Notes: generated by a model not told the origin, from the sequence alone. 64,000 nt of DNA from Oscillospiraceae bacterium (GCA_025757985.1 CP107210.1:124001-188000); one strand, 5' to 3'; positions 28,840 through 38,591 are shown, numbered from the stretch's first letter. Made by a program: numbers and translations.

Positions 28840-30261
28840 TTAGAACGCAACCTTTTTGGCAACATAGTCGCGCAGCTCGGAAATCGGCATGCGGACCTGC
28901 TCCATCGTGTCGCGGTCGCGGACGGTCACGCAGCCATCGGCCTCGACCTTGTCGTCGCCGACAGTCTGGAAGTCCACGGTGATGCACAGCGGGGTGCCGA
29001 TCTCGTCCTGACGGCGGTAGCGTTTGCCGATGGAGCCGGCATCGTCATAGTCGACCATAAAGTCCTTGGCCAGCTCGTTGCGGATCTCCATCGCCTTATC
29101 GCCCAGCTTCTTGGACAGGGGCAGCACGGCGCACTTGAACGGTGCCAGATAGGGGTGCAGGTGCAGCACGGTGCGCACATCCTCCTTGCCCTTGGCATCG
29201 ACAAGGTGCTGCTCATCGTAGGCCTCGCACAGGAAGGCCAGCGCCACGCGGTCACAGCCCAGAGACGGCTCGATAACATAGGGGATGTAATGCTCGTTCG
29301 TCTCGGGGTCAAAGTACTCAAGGCTCTTGCCGGAGGCCTCCTGATGGCGGCTCAGGTCATAGTTGGTGCGGTCGGCAATGCCCCACAGCTCGCCCCAGTC
29401 GGTGAACGGGAAGGCGTACTCGATGTCGGTGGTGGCGCGGCTGTAGAAGGCAAGCTCGGCAGGCTCGTGGTCGCGCAGGCGCAGGTTTTCCTCCTGAATG
29501 CCGAGGCTCAGCAGCCAGTTCTTGCAGTAGTCCTTCCAGTAGGCAAACCACTCCAGATCGGTGTCGGGCTTGCAGAAGAACTCGCACTCCATCTGCTCAA
29601 ACTCACGGGTGCGGAAGGTGAAGTTGCCCGGCGTGATCTCGTTGCGGAACGCCTTGCCGACCTGGCAGACGCCGAAGGGCAGCTTGCGGCGGGTCGTGCG
29701 CTGGATGTTCGCAAAGTTGACAAAGATGCCCTGTGCGGTCTCGGGGCGCAGATAGCAGGTGGAGGAGGAATCCTCGGTAACGCCGATGGCGGTCTTGAAC
29801 ATCAGGTTGAACTTACGGATGGGAGTAAAGTCATGCTTGCCGCAGACGGGGCAGACGACTTCATCATGGCTGGCGATAAAAGCGTCCATCTCATCAAAGG
29901 TCATGGCATCGACATCCACGCCCTTGCCCTGCTCGCACTCGGAAATCAGCTTGTCGGCGCGGTGGCGGCTCTTGCAGGCGCGGCAGTCCAGCAGTGGGTC
30001 CGAGAAGCTGGACACATGGCCAGTAGTCACCCAGGTCTGCGGGTTCATCAGGATGGCGGCGTCCAGACCGACATTGTAGGGGCTTTCCTGCACGAACTTC
30101 TTCATCCATGCCTTTTTGACATTGTTCTTGAACTCAACACCCAGAGGACCGTAGTCCCAGCTGTTTGCCAGGCCGCCGTAGATCTCGCTGCCCGGATAGA
30201 TAAACCCGCGGTTTTTGCACAGGTTTACGATCATGTCAAGGGTTTTTTCACTGTTCTTCAT
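28840..30261 (-). CDS. glyQS: Glycyl-tRNA synthetase, single-chain type
   Basis: 473 aa from ATG 30261 (Shine-Dalgarno GGAAGGAG); longer upstream frames are not credible. Class II aminoacyl-tRNA synthetase: an N-terminal catalytic core with motif 1 near GSEIYGGLANSWDYGPLG, motif 2 FNLMFKT...VGKAFRNEI and motif 3 EPSLGCDRVALAF. A C-terminal anticodon-binding domain follows, with APFKCAVLPLS and GKRYRRQDEIGTP. A CRAC...CPVCG insertion may bind zinc. The alpha2 form is usual in Firmicutes and archaea rather than the alpha2beta2 type. Confidence 0.93.
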   Translation of the reverse strand: MKNSEKTLDMIVNLCKNRGFIYPGSEIYGGLANSWDYGPLGVEFKNNVKKAWMKKFVQESPYNVGLDAAILMNPQTWVTTGHVSSFSDPLLDCRACKSRHRADKLISECEQGKGVDVDAMTFDEMDAFIASHDEVVCPVCGKHDFTPIRKFNLMFKTAIGVTEDSSSTCYLRPETAQGIFVNFANIQRTTRRKLPFGVCQVGKAFRNEITPGNFTFRTREFEQMECEFFCKPDTDLEWFAYWKDYCKNWLLSLGIQEENLRLRDHEPAELAFYSRATTDIEYAFPFTDWGELWGIADRTNYDLSRHQEASGKSLEYFDPETNEHYIPYVIEPSLGCDRVALAFLCEAYDEQHLVDAKGKEDVRTVLHLHPYLAPFKCAVLPLSKKLGDKAMEIRNELAKDFMVDYDDAGSIGKRYRRQDEIGTPLCITVDFQTVGDDKVEADGCVTVRDRDTMEQVRMPISELRDYVAKKVAF

Positions 30262-30355
30262 TTGTGTTACTCCTTCCGCATGGCTGGCTGCCACACAAAG
30301 CGATTTTCCCACCGCGCCCGGATAAATTTGGCACGATAAATTCAGTATACCATAA

Positions 30356-30465
30356 AAAGATAAAAGATAAAAGATAAAAGATAATAAAAAATGTGGAGTT
30401 TTTGCTCTTCGGGGCAAAAACAAAAACTAAAGCAGCGCGCAGCACCATGATTTTATCTTATAAAA
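30356..30465. repeat. AT-rich dispersed repeat, family C copy 1
   Basis: A tandem ATAAAAG/GATAATA-type run, then a core with TGTGGAG and TTTTTGCTC...GGGGCAAAAAC, then GCGCAGCACC, then an inverted TTTTATCTTATAA tail. A second copy is at 38467-38591. Confidence 0.7.
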
Positions 30466-30679
30466 GCAAGTCCGCAATCTCCCACGCCAGCATCCCCAGC
30501 TCCTCGCGTTTCAGCGTTTTATCCCCGCTCAGCCGTGCCAGCTCCTCCTGCACACGGGGAATTTTGCGCGCCGGAATGCCGATGCGGGCCAATTCCTCTT
30601 TGCTGAACGGCGGCTTTTTCGCCGCCCGCCCCAGCCGCGACACGGCCAAAGGGTCTAGGCTCCAAATCAGCTTTGCCAT
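30458..30679 (-). CDS. Hypothetical small protein (73 aa)
   Basis: 73 aa (MAKLIWSLDPLAVSRLG...). GGAGGTG Shine-Dalgarno in the right place. Predicted helical and charged, no motif recognised. Overlaps the repeat at 30356. May be translated; function unknown. Confidence 0.5.
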   Translation of the reverse strand: MAKLIWSLDPLAVSRLGRAAKKPPFSKEELARIGIPARKIPRVQEELARLSGDKTLKREELGMLAWEIADLLL

Positions 30680-30807
30680 ACGGTCGGCACCTCCACAGCG
30701 TTTTTCTTATTGTATCAAAAAAGCAGACAAAATGCCACAAAAATCGTTGGATTCGTCAAAGAAATATGCTATGATAAAGGCAGCAAAAGAGGAAAAGAGG
30801 TTGCGAT

Positions 30808-32189
30808 ATGACTACATTGCGCGAATTGAAACGGTTGAGAATAAAGGACGCAATCAGCAAGGAACTGGCGGTGCAGCGCGCGGTCTGGAACTGGGCTTTA
30901 TATGATGATTATATCAAAACACGGGAGGTTGCCCGAAAGCACGGGGAAAACGCCGCGCGGGAGTATATTGATAAGGCAGAAAAACGCTTCCGCAGAGTGT
31001 ATAACTTCGTCATGGAAACGGCGGAAGAAATGGACCGGGAAAGAGAGGAAAAAGGCGAAGAAACGCTTTTTTTGACAAGGATGAAGATGGAAAAAAAGTA
31101 TACACCGTTGAACTGGAATTTAACTCAAAAATAAGGGAATGGCCGGATAAGATTTCTACGGAAACAAGTGCGTACACGGCAGTGGCGACCTCTGTAAGCG
31201 AAGTGCCTACTGCAACGGAAGAGGATTATTGGGACTATTCGGATGAGCTGCGGCAGGCGATTCTGGAAGATACCATAAACTGCATCAGGGCAGAGGATAA
31301 CGGCGAGGCGGAACGCTTTGCGAAACCGGACAAATTGGGAAAGCTGACGCTTGAAGTCCTTACCACCCTGCCGTCCGTCTGCGTGCAGAACAAAAATGAA
31401 GTGCAGTTGGCGGCACTTGCTTACGATGCGCTGCCCGCAGACCGTGAGGCGGATACCGCGTTCCCGGAGCTTGCCCAAAGGTGGAAAAAGGTGGATGACG
31501 ACGCTAAAAGTGTAAAAGCAAGCTCTACGCGTGTCGCCGGGCTGATCGGTATGTTTCTGCTGGCATTGATTTCTGTCGCGTGCGGCGCAGCGGTAAGCTA
31601 TTTCGACATAGAGCAGGCGGTGTTTGTATTGCTGGTAACGGCTGTTTTTTTCCTTTTTTTCGTGATAGGCGGTCTCAATGTACGCAGTTTTGCAGCGGGC
31701 TTTGCGGCGGTTGCCGTGCTGCTGACGCTCAACACAGTTTTCCCGTATGTAAAGTATGTGCCGGAGATACTCTGCGACTTTGGCGGGCTGTGGGCATTGT
31801 TTGGCGTTTATTCGTTTGTGGTGACGCCGAACAAAAAGAAAGCGGCTGTGCTGGCTGCACAGATCGAGCTGGAATTGCTGGCGCTGCGCCGCAGCTATGG
31901 GCAGCGGTTGAGTTACCTGTTCCGCTATCTTTTCCTGACAAAGGAAAATGACAAGAAGGCAACGGCGGCGCTTGAAAAAATGATACTGAGTGTGGCGGAA
32001 CGCTTGAAGGCTGTTGAAGAAGCGCTTTTGTGCTGCCCCAGCTATACCCGAGAAAACATCAAGCCCAGAGAGGCTGCGGAGGATATTCTGCGGGAAAGCG
32101 GCTTCGATGCCCTCTATCAGGATTGCCTGCCGCAGGATTGCTTGCCGCAAGACTATCTGCCGCAGGAAGTCACGCCCCAAGCGACCTGA
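30808..32189 (+). pseudogene. Hypothetical membrane protein split by a frameshift at a T7 run
   Basis: Two frames belong together. The first (30808-31134) gives a charged helical protein ending GEETLF; the second continues from the T7 run at 31067-31073 as FDKDEDGKKVYTVELEF... and runs to 32189. A -1 shift at the T run (TTT TTT T) or one missing T joins them into about 460 aa. The C-terminal half has four membrane segments (about 31525-31835) and ends in three LPQD/LPQE repeats. No function is recognised. Confidence 0.6.
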
Positions 32190-32228
32190 AATACAGGGCA
32201 CATTTATCGTACTATAAAAAATCTTTTC

Positions 32229-32268
32229 ACACATCGAGGGTGCGGCTGCGGCTGCACCCTCGATGTAT
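32229..32268. terminator. Hairpin after the split membrane-protein gene
   Basis: Perfect stem ACATCGAGGGTGC / GCACCCTCGATGT. No long T run follows on the plus strand; a T-rich tract lies on the other side. Confidence 0.5.
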
Positions 32269-32344
32269 TGCCAGAAACTGCGGGTCCAAATTTGTGCCAT
32301 TTGCCCAAAAATTACCTGTACAGGCGGGGATTTCAAAAAAAGTG

Positions 32345-32387
32345 TTTCTTTTATTGCAGAAAAATAGTATAATACTTTCATAGTATT
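32345..32387 (+). promoter_or_regulatory. Possible promoter and palindromes upstream of murC
   Basis: A TATAAT box (32368-32373) with a weak -35 (TTTCTT). It is embedded in AGTATAATACT and a following AGTATT, giving overlapping inverted half-sites that could bind a regulator. Confidence 0.4.
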
Positions 32388-32451
32388 AGTAAAAAAATGC
32401 CGTATGCCGTATCCTCTAAGGCAGCGGATAAATTTTGAGGTGACCACTGTT

Positions 32452-33825
32452 ATGGCTTTTAGTATGTATGACCCCAAGCTGCTGGAGGGGGTCCGCACGA
32501 TCCATTTTATCGGCTGCGGCGGCTCCGGCACCTATCCGCTGATCCAGATCCTGCACAGCCGCGGCTTCGCCATCACCGGCTCCGATGTCGAGGAAACCAA
32601 AAACACCGAGGCGGAGCGTGCGCTCGGCGTCCGTGTGGCCATCGGACATGATGCGGCCAATCTGGGCAATCCGGATCTGGTCGTCTACAGCGCCGCCATC
32701 CATAATGACAATCCTGAGCTGCAGGCGGCTCACGCCCGCGGCATCAAGGCGGTGGAGCGCAGCGTCATGCTGGGCTATATCAGCCGCACCCATAGCCAGA
32801 GCATCGGCGTGGCTGGTACCCACGGTAAAACGACCACGACCGGCATGATCACAACCATGCTGGAGCTGGCCGGCAAGGACCCCGCCGCCGTCATCGGCGG
32901 CAAGCTGCCCCTCATCGGCGGCTACGGCAAGGCCGGCAGCGGCCAGAGCGTGGTCATTGAGGCCTGCGAGTACCATGAGACCTTCCTGCAGCTGACCAGC
33001 ACGGTGGGCGTCATCCTGAACATCGACAATGACCATCTGGAATATTACGGCACGATGGGTCAGCTCAAGCTTGCGTTCCAGAAGTTTGCGCTGCTGTCCC
33101 GCACCGTTGTGTTCAACATGGACGATAAAAACACGATGGATGTCGTCAACTCCATCGACCGCCCGGTGCTGAGTTTCGGCATCAAAGAGGAGGAGGCCCG
33201 CTTCCACGCCGTCAACATCGGCGAGTATAAGCCCGGCTTCTTTGAGTTTGATGTGCTTGAGCTGGGCGAGTTCTTTGCCCACATCAGGCTTGGTGTGCCC
33301 GGCTACCACAACATTTACAATGCGCTGGCCATGTGCTGCTGCGTGCGTCCGCTGGGCCTCAAGCCCGAGGATGCCGTCCGCGCAGCGGAAGAATTCCACG
33401 GCACCGGCCGCCGGTTTGAGATCAAGGGCGAGTGCAACGGCGCGGTCATTGTGGATGACTACGCCCACCATCCCACCGAGCTGGCCGCCACGCTGGCCAC
33501 GGCTAAGGAGATGGGCTATGACCGTGTGATCGCGGTGCATCAGCCGTTTACCTACAGCCGCACCAAGATGCTGATGGACGAATTTGCCAAGGTGCTGCGC
33601 GCCGCCGATCAGGTCGTGCTGCTGCCCATCATGGGCGGCCGCGAGAAGGATGACGGCAGCGTCAAGAGCGAGGACCTTGCCGCCAAGCTGCCCGGCAGCG
33701 TTGTGGTCAGCGGGCTGGAGGGTGCCGCCGACTGGGTAAAGAAAAACGCCAAGAAGGGTGACCTTGTCATCTGCATGAGCTGCGGCGATCTGTACAAGGC
33801 TGCCGACATGATGGTAGAGAAATAA
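32452..33825 (+). CDS. murC: UDP-N-acetylmuramate--L-alanine ligase
   Basis: 457 aa from ATG 32452 (GAGGTGA Shine-Dalgarno). Mur ligase adding L-Ala to UDP-MurNAc, the first peptide step of peptidoglycan synthesis. The N-terminal Rossmann domain has HFIGCGGSGTYPL; the central ATPase domain has the P-loop AGTHGKTTTTGMI and the NIDNDHLEYYG motif; the C-terminal domain has VIVDDYAHHPTELAATL. The PTEL and GxGRRFE motifs place it with MurC rather than Mpl. Monocistronic context. Confidence 0.9.
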   Translation: MAFSMYDPKLLEGVRTIHFIGCGGSGTYPLIQILHSRGFAITGSDVEETKNTEAERALGVRVAIGHDAANLGNPDLVVYSAAIHNDNPELQAAHARGIKAVERSVMLGYISRTHSQSIGVAGTHGKTTTTGMITTMLELAGKDPAAVIGGKLPLIGGYGKAGSGQSVVIEACEYHETFLQLTSTVGVILNIDNDHLEYYGTMGQLKLAFQKFALLSRTVVFNMDDKNTMDVVNSIDRPVLSFGIKEEEARFHAVNIGEYKPGFFEFDVLELGEFFAHIRLGVPGYHNIYNALAMCCCVRPLGLKPEDAVRAAEEFHGTGRRFEIKGECNGAVIVDDYAHHPTELAATLATAKEMGYDRVIAVHQPFTYSRTKMLMDEFAKVLRAADQVVLLPIMGGREKDDGSVKSEDLAAKLPGSVVVSGLEGAADWVKKNAKKGDLVICMSCGDLYKAADMMVEK

Positions 33826-33873
33826 AATCTGATGACAGGCTGTCCGACAGGGCAGCCTGTTTTTTGGTAGAGT

Positions 33874-34027
33874 GGCTTCCCCCCTCGGGGGAAGCTGTCA
33901 GTGACCCCGCTCGCTGACTGATGAGGGCAAGGTCCGCTGCGGCAGTCAGTGAACGGGCAACCCCCGGAGGGCCGCCCCTCATCCGACCTCGGGCGGGGCC
34001 TCGGCCACCTTCCCCCTCGGGGGAAGG
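33874..34027. repeat. MITE-like repeat, family B copy 2
   Basis: Inverted ends GGCTTCCCCCCTCGGGGGAAGC and CCTTCCCCCTCGGGGGAAGG, internal GATGAGGGCAAG and GCCCCTCATCCGA. About 154 bp. Confidence 0.8.
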
Positions 34028-34100
34028 CACGCAGCCTTGCCATTACCGCCCACTTTATGGTACAATACAACCAAATACATTATAAAAGGAGCCACTCGCA

Positions 34101-35336
34101 ATGAACCAACACTATCTCCAGCTCTACGCTGATTTTATCGTCAAGGTGGGCGTCAATGTGCGCCCGCGCCAGAATTTCATTGTTCGCTGCCCGGTCACGA
34201 TGCCGGACTTTGCCCACGCCTGTGTCCGCGCAGGCTACGAGGCCGGTGCCAAGACCGTTGTGGTCCGCTGGGAGGACGACAAGCTGACCCGCCTGCAGAT
34301 GGAAATGGCCGCTGAGAGCGACCTGTGCGCCATGAAGCCCTACGAGCTGCGCAGCTACCTCGACTATGCCGAGGACCCGGACGGCTGCTGCACGCTGGCC
34401 ATCCATGCCGCAGACCCCGAGGCACTGGCCGGGCTGGATGCGGGCAAGCTGAACCGCGTCAACCTCGCCCGCCGCACCTTTATGAAGCCCTGGCAGGCCT
34501 ACACGATGAATGACCGCGTGCAGTGGTGTGTGGCCGCCGTGCCCGCCCCGGGCTGGGCTGCCAAGGTGTTCCCGGACCTGCCGCTTGAGGAGGCTGTTGA
34601 GAAGCTGTGGGCGCTGATTTTTGATGTCTGCCGCGTATCGACCGGTGACCCCGTAACCGCATGGAAGGAGCATGTTGCCCGCACCAAGGCTCGCCGCGAC
34701 CGGATGAATGAGCTGAACCTCGACCGTATTCGCATGACGAGCGCTAACGGCACAGATCTGACCGTGGGTCTGGCCGAGAACGCCATCTGGGAGGGCGCGT
34801 CCAGCAAGACGGAGGGCGGCATCGAGTTCATCGCCAATGTCCCCACCGAGGAGGTGTTCTGCGCACCCCACCGCGACCGCGTTGACGGCCGCGTCTACGG
34901 CACCAAGCCCTACGCTTACAACGGCCAGCTGATCGAGGGCTGGCATGTCACCTTCCAAAACGGCAAGGTCGTGGAGCATGGCGCTGAGAAGAACGCCGAG
35001 CTGCTGGCCGAGCTGCTTACCACCGATGAAAACGCCAACCGCATCGGCGAGATTGCACTGGTGCCCGCGTCCAGCCCCATCAACCGCAGCGGTGTTCTGT
35101 TCTATAACACCCTGTTCGACGAAAACGCCGCCTGCCACATTGCCTTCGGCGATGGCTACCCGACCAACATCAAGGGCGGCTCCGCCATGAGCCGGGACGA
35201 GCTGCTGGCAAAGGGCCTGAACAGCTCCGCCATCCATGAGGATGTCATGGTCGGCGCGCCCGACACCCATGTCGTTGGCGTGACCAAGAGCGGCGAGGAG
35301 ATCACGATTTTTGAAAACGGCGAATGGGCGTTCTAA
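34101..35336 (+). CDS. Aminopeptidase, peptidase family M29
   Basis: 411 aa. M29 (AmpS/PepS) metalloaminopeptidase layout. Candidate metal ligands lie in FIANVPTEEVFCAPHRDRVDG, NRIGEIALVP, NTLFDENAACHIAFG and SSAIHEDVMVG; these Glu, His and Asp residues hold a two-metal site that frees N-terminal amino acids. Cytoplasmic, no signal peptide. A strong AAAAGGAG precedes the ATG. The next gene overlaps its last codons (ATG 35324). Confidence 0.88.
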   Translation: MNQHYLQLYADFIVKVGVNVRPRQNFIVRCPVTMPDFAHACVRAGYEAGAKTVVVRWEDDKLTRLQMEMAAESDLCAMKPYELRSYLDYAEDPDGCCTLAIHAADPEALAGLDAGKLNRVNLARRTFMKPWQAYTMNDRVQWCVAAVPAPGWAAKVFPDLPLEEAVEKLWALIFDVCRVSTGDPVTAWKEHVARTKARRDRMNELNLDRIRMTSANGTDLTVGLAENAIWEGASSKTEGGIEFIANVPTEEVFCAPHRDRVDGRVYGTKPYAYNGQLIEGWHVTFQNGKVVEHGAEKNAELLAELLTTDENANRIGEIALVPASSPINRSGVLFYNTLFDENAACHIAFGDGYPTNIKGGSAMSRDELLAKGLNSSAIHEDVMVGAPDTHVVGVTKSGEEITIFENGEWAF

Positions 35337-36502
35337 GCCGCACCCCGGCACCGATCGACTGTGACCGCCCGGCATCTGCCGATTTTTTGCGGGTGCTGGC
35401 GGCGTGGGCCGTGGGGGCGTTCCACATATGGCAGCAAAGCTGGTACAGCCGCCCCGCTGCGGAGCATTGGCTGCGGGCGGGCAGCGTTGGGGTGGACTTC
35501 CTCGTTATGCTGTCGGCGTTCTGCCTGTTCCTGCCGTGGGCCAACGCGGCAGCGCAGGGCAGACCGCTGCCGCAGACCCGCCCGGCGGAGTTTTACCGCC
35601 GCCGCGCCGCGCGGCTGCTGCCGGCCTACTATGCCAGCCTGCTGTTCAGTCTGGCGCTGGCAGTGTATCGCAGCGGGTGGAGCAGGGCACTGGCAGTTGA
35701 CCTATTCACACATCTGACGCTGACCCAGCAGCTTTTCCCGGCGTGCTACATTGGTACGCAGCTCAATGCGGTCAGCTGGACGCTGACGGTGTTTGCACTG
35801 TTTTATCTGGTGTTCCCGCTGCTTGCACCGCTCTGCGCACGGCATCCGCTGCCGGTGCTGGGGGCGCTCTGCGGCGTACAGCTCGTCTACTCGCTCTGGA
35901 CATTGCCCCAGTACGGTGGCTATGCGTACCCAAGGCTTTTCAACCAGTTCCCGGCGTTCTGCGGGGTGCTGGCGGTCGGCATGGCGGCGGCGCTCGTCTT
36001 TGCAAGGCTGGCGCGCGGCGGCTGGACACAGCATTTTCTGCTGCGCGCGGGCTGCACGGTGCTGGGCGCGGCGGCGCTTGTCCGGCTCAATGCCCTGATG
36101 CACGCGCAGGCTGCGGCAGCAGAGTATCAGCGCTTTCAGCTTGTGAACCGTATGCCGCTGGTCATTGCGGCTGCAGCGGTCGTGGTCGGTTTCGGTTTGG
36201 GGCTGACGCTGCCCGCCCCGGCACGGCGGCTGCTGCGCGGGCTGGCGGCGCTGACCTACAGCTTTTACCTCTGGCATCAGATGCTGGCGGTATTTTTGAA
36301 GTATGACCTGCATCTGCCCGCCTGGCAGGGTGTGACCCCGCCCAACCAGCTGGGGGATAAGGTCTGGATGCACCGTGCCGATATGTTGTACTGGGCCGCC
36401 GCCCTGACCGTTGGCGCGGCGGCGTATTTCCTGCTCGAAAAGCCCGCTGCGAGCGCACTGCACCAAACTGCGCAAAAAATGCGCGCTGAAAAAGCCCGCT
36501 GA
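35324..36502 (+). CDS. Acyltransferase family 3 membrane protein
   Basis: 392 aa, about ten membrane segments. The OafA/NolL-type acyltransferase pattern is visible: DFLRVLAAWAVGAFHIW with the catalytic-type His, then FYRRRAARLLPAYY and TYSFYLWHQMLAVF. Enzymes of this family O-acetylate or acylate surface sugars using cytoplasmic acyl donors. It overlaps the aminopeptidase gene by 13 nt (translational coupling). The substrate is unknown. Confidence 0.82.
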   Translation: MGVLSRTPAPIDCDRPASADFLRVLAAWAVGAFHIWQQSWYSRPAAEHWLRAGSVGVDFLVMLSAFCLFLPWANAAAQGRPLPQTRPAEFYRRRAARLLPAYYASLLFSLALAVYRSGWSRALAVDLFTHLTLTQQLFPACYIGTQLNAVSWTLTVFALFYLVFPLLAPLCARHPLPVLGALCGVQLVYSLWTLPQYGGYAYPRLFNQFPAFCGVLAVGMAAALVFARLARGGWTQHFLLRAGCTVLGAAALVRLNALMHAQAAAAEYQRFQLVNRMPLVIAAAAVVVGFGLGLTLPAPARRLLRGLAALTYSFYLWHQMLAVFLKYDLHLPAWQGVTPPNQLGDKVWMHRADMLYWAAALTVGAAAYFLLEKPAASALHQTAQKMRAEKAR

Positions 36503-36526
36503 AAGGTAATTCTGCCCGGCGGGGGC

Positions 36527-36555
36527 TTGCTTTTTGCGCGGGGATGTGGTATAGT
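36527..36555 (+). promoter_or_regulatory. Promoter of the rimP-nusA-infB cluster
   Basis: TTGCTT (36527-36532), 17-base spacer, TATAGT (36550-36555), about 70 bp before rimP. The leader between holds a hairpin AAAGTGGGCC / GGTCCGCTTT followed by a T-rich run, which looks like a terminator-type attenuator just before the Shine-Dalgarno. Confidence 0.65.
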
Positions 36556-36628
36556 CATATTGTTCGATGATGATTTTACTGAAAGTGGGCCGCAAGGTCC
36601 GCTTTCTTTTTATGATAGGAGCATTTAT

Positions 36629-37126
36629 ATGGCAAAACCCGGTAAACCGCAGCAGGGCAGTGCGGTCAAGGTCGTGGAGGCGCTGGTCCGCCCCGTGGTC
36701 GAGGCTATGGGCCTGCGCCTGTGGGATGTCCGCTTTGAGAAGGAAGGCCCGGACTGGTTCCTGCGCGTGCTGATCGACCGCGATGAGCCGATGGATACCG
36801 ACACCTGCGCGGAGGTCTCCCACGCCATCGATCCGCTGCTGGACGAGGCCGACCCCATTGACCAGAGCTACTACCTTGAGGTCGGCAGCCCGGGCATGGG
36901 CCGCCGCCTGACCCGCCCCGAGCATTATGAGCAGCTCAAGGGGCAGAAGTGCGCTGTCCGCCTGATCCGCCCTGACGCGCAGGGCCGCCGCGACTATGCG
37001 GGCCTGCTGCAGGGACTGGACGCCGATGGCAATGTGACCCTGACGGACGGGGAAGAAAGCTTTACCTTCCCGCTCAAGAGCGCGGGCTATGTCAAGCTCT
37101 GCGATGACGAGGATCTGTTCGACTGA
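36629..37126 (+). CDS. rimP: Ribosome maturation factor RimP
   Basis: 165 aa from ATG 36629 (GATAGGAGC Shine-Dalgarno). Two-domain RimP: an N-terminal alpha/beta region with LWDVRFEKEGPDWFLRVLID and EVSHAIDPLLDEADP, the YYLEVGSPGMGRRL motif, then a C-terminal SH3-like domain (ITDGEESFTF type). Assists 30S subunit assembly. First gene of the rimP-nusA-ylxRQ-infB cluster typical of Firmicutes. Confidence 0.9.
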   Translation: MAKPGKPQQGSAVKVVEALVRPVVEAMGLRLWDVRFEKEGPDWFLRVLIDRDEPMDTDTCAEVSHAIDPLLDEADPIDQSYYLEVGSPGMGRRLTRPEHYEQLKGQKCAVRLIRPDAQGRRDYAGLLQGLDADGNVTLTDGEESFTFPLKSAGYVKLCDDEDLFD

Positions 37127-37130
37127 TAAA

Positions 37131-37329
37131 AGGCTTCCCCTGAGGGGGAAGCTGTCCGCGAAGCGGACTGATGAGGGGCAGACTTGCCGCAGCTACCCAT
37201 GAACGGGTAATAGCGGTAGCATCGCCCCTCATCCGGCGCTGCGCGCCACCTTCAGTCTACGCGCTAAGAGCCGCCTACGGCGGTTGCGCTCCGACACGCG
37301 CCTGCGGGCGCAGCCCCGCAGGGGAAGGC
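37131..37329. repeat. MITE-like repeat, family B copy 3 (longer)
   Basis: Same ends and internal GATGAGGGGCAG / GCCCCTCATCCGG as other copies, with an extra GC-rich stretch near the right end. About 199 bp, inserted inside the rimP-nusA intergenic region of an operon. Confidence 0.75.
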
Positions 37330-37384
37330 AAGAATAATACTGTATTGTGTGTACTTGAAATATAATTGGGAGGAAACCAGAAAC

Positions 37385-38458
37385 ATGGCTACTGCGAACA
37401 ACGAATTCTTTGAGGCTCTTTCCGCACTGGAAAAGGAGCGCGGCCTGCCTGAGGACTACCTGATCGACAAGATCAAGGCAGCCATCGTCATCGCCGTCAA
37501 GAAGGACTATGAGGTCGAGGATGACAATGTTGTCGTTGACATTGACCCCGAGGTAGGCGCCTTCCGCGCAAGCCTGCTGCGCGACATCGTGGAGGAGGTC
37601 GAGAACCCCCACACGCAGGTCAGTCTGGAGGATGCCCAGAAGGTCCGCAAGAGCTACAAGGTCGGCCAGCGCATGGTCACCCCCCTCAAGACCAAGGAGT
37701 TCGGCCGCATTGCCGCCCAGACGGCAAAGCATGTCATCCGTCAGGGTCTGCGCGAGGGCGAGCGCAACCTGCAGTGCAGCGAGATGCAGTCCCGCGCACA
37801 TGAGCTGATCGCCGCCACTGTTGTCTCCATTGACCCCGAACGCGGCAACATTGTGCTGGATCTGGGCAAGGGCGGCTCCGCCGTGCTGCCCCGCAATGAG
37901 CAGGTCCCCGGCGAGACCTTCACCGAGGGGCAGACCGTGCAGGTCTATGTCGTGGATGTTCTGGCAACGGACCGCGGCCCCCGCGTCACCATCAGCCGCA
38001 CCCATCCCGGCCTTGTCAAGCGGATGTTTGAGCTGGAGGTCCCCGAGATCTATGACGGTACCGTTGAGGTCAAGGCCATCGCCCGCGAGGCCGGTGCCCG
38101 CACCAAGCTGGCCGTCTGGAGCAAGAACCCCGATGTCGATCCCGTCGGCGCCTGCATCGGTGCCCGCGGCGTCCGCGTGGAGAAGATCGTGCAGGAGCTG
38201 AACGGCGAGAAGATCGATGTCATCCGCTGGAGCGAGGATATTGCCGAGTTCATCTCCGCCGCCCTGAGCCCGGCCAAGGTCGTCAAGGTCGAGCTGCTGC
38301 CCGGCGAGACCAAGAGCTGCCGTGTTACGGTTCCCGACCAGCAGCTGAGCCTTGCCATCGGCAACAAGGGTCAGAATGTGCGTCTGTGCGCCCACCTGAC
38401 CGGCTACAATATTGATATCCGCCCCGAGTCCGGCTACTACGGCGAGGATGAGGAATAA
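37385..38458 (+). CDS. nusA: Transcription termination/antitermination factor NusA
   Basis: 357 aa from ATG 37385. N-terminal RNA-polymerase-binding domain (NNEFFEALSALEKERGL), then an S1 domain (about residues 135-200). Two KH domains follow, with VGACIGARGVRVEKIVQEL and LAIGNKGQNVRLCAHLTGYN. Lacks the C-terminal repeats of proteobacterial NusA, as usual for Firmicutes. Second gene of the cluster. Confidence 0.92.
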   Translation: MATANNEFFEALSALEKERGLPEDYLIDKIKAAIVIAVKKDYEVEDDNVVVDIDPEVGAFRASLLRDIVEEVENPHTQVSLEDAQKVRKSYKVGQRMVTPLKTKEFGRIAAQTAKHVIRQGLREGERNLQCSEMQSRAHELIAATVVSIDPERGNIVLDLGKGGSAVLPRNEQVPGETFTEGQTVQVYVVDVLATDRGPRVTISRTHPGLVKRMFELEVPEIYDGTVEVKAIAREAGARTKLAVWSKNPDVDPVGACIGARGVRVEKIVQELNGEKIDVIRWSEDIAEFISAALSPAKVVKVELLPGETKSCRVTVPDQQLSLAIGNKGQNVRLCAHLTGYNIDIRPESGYYGEDEE

Positions 38459-38466
38459 ATACAAAG

Positions 38467-38591
38467 AGATAAGAGATAAAAGATAATAGATAATAAAAAG
38501 TGTGGAGGTTTTGCCCGCAGGGCAAAAACAAAATTTTGAGCGGTGCGCAGCGCCGCGGAACACCATATTTCTTATCTTTTATCTATTATCT
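38467..38591. repeat. AT-rich dispersed repeat, family C copy 2
   Basis: AGATAAAAGATAATAGATAA at the left and TTATCTTTTATCTATTATCT at the right form long inverted ends. The interior has GTGTGGAGG, TTTTGCCCGCAGGGCAAAA and GCGGTGCGCAGC. Matches copy 1 in layout and much of its sequence; it sits inside the nusA-ylxR intergenic region. Confidence 0.75.
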
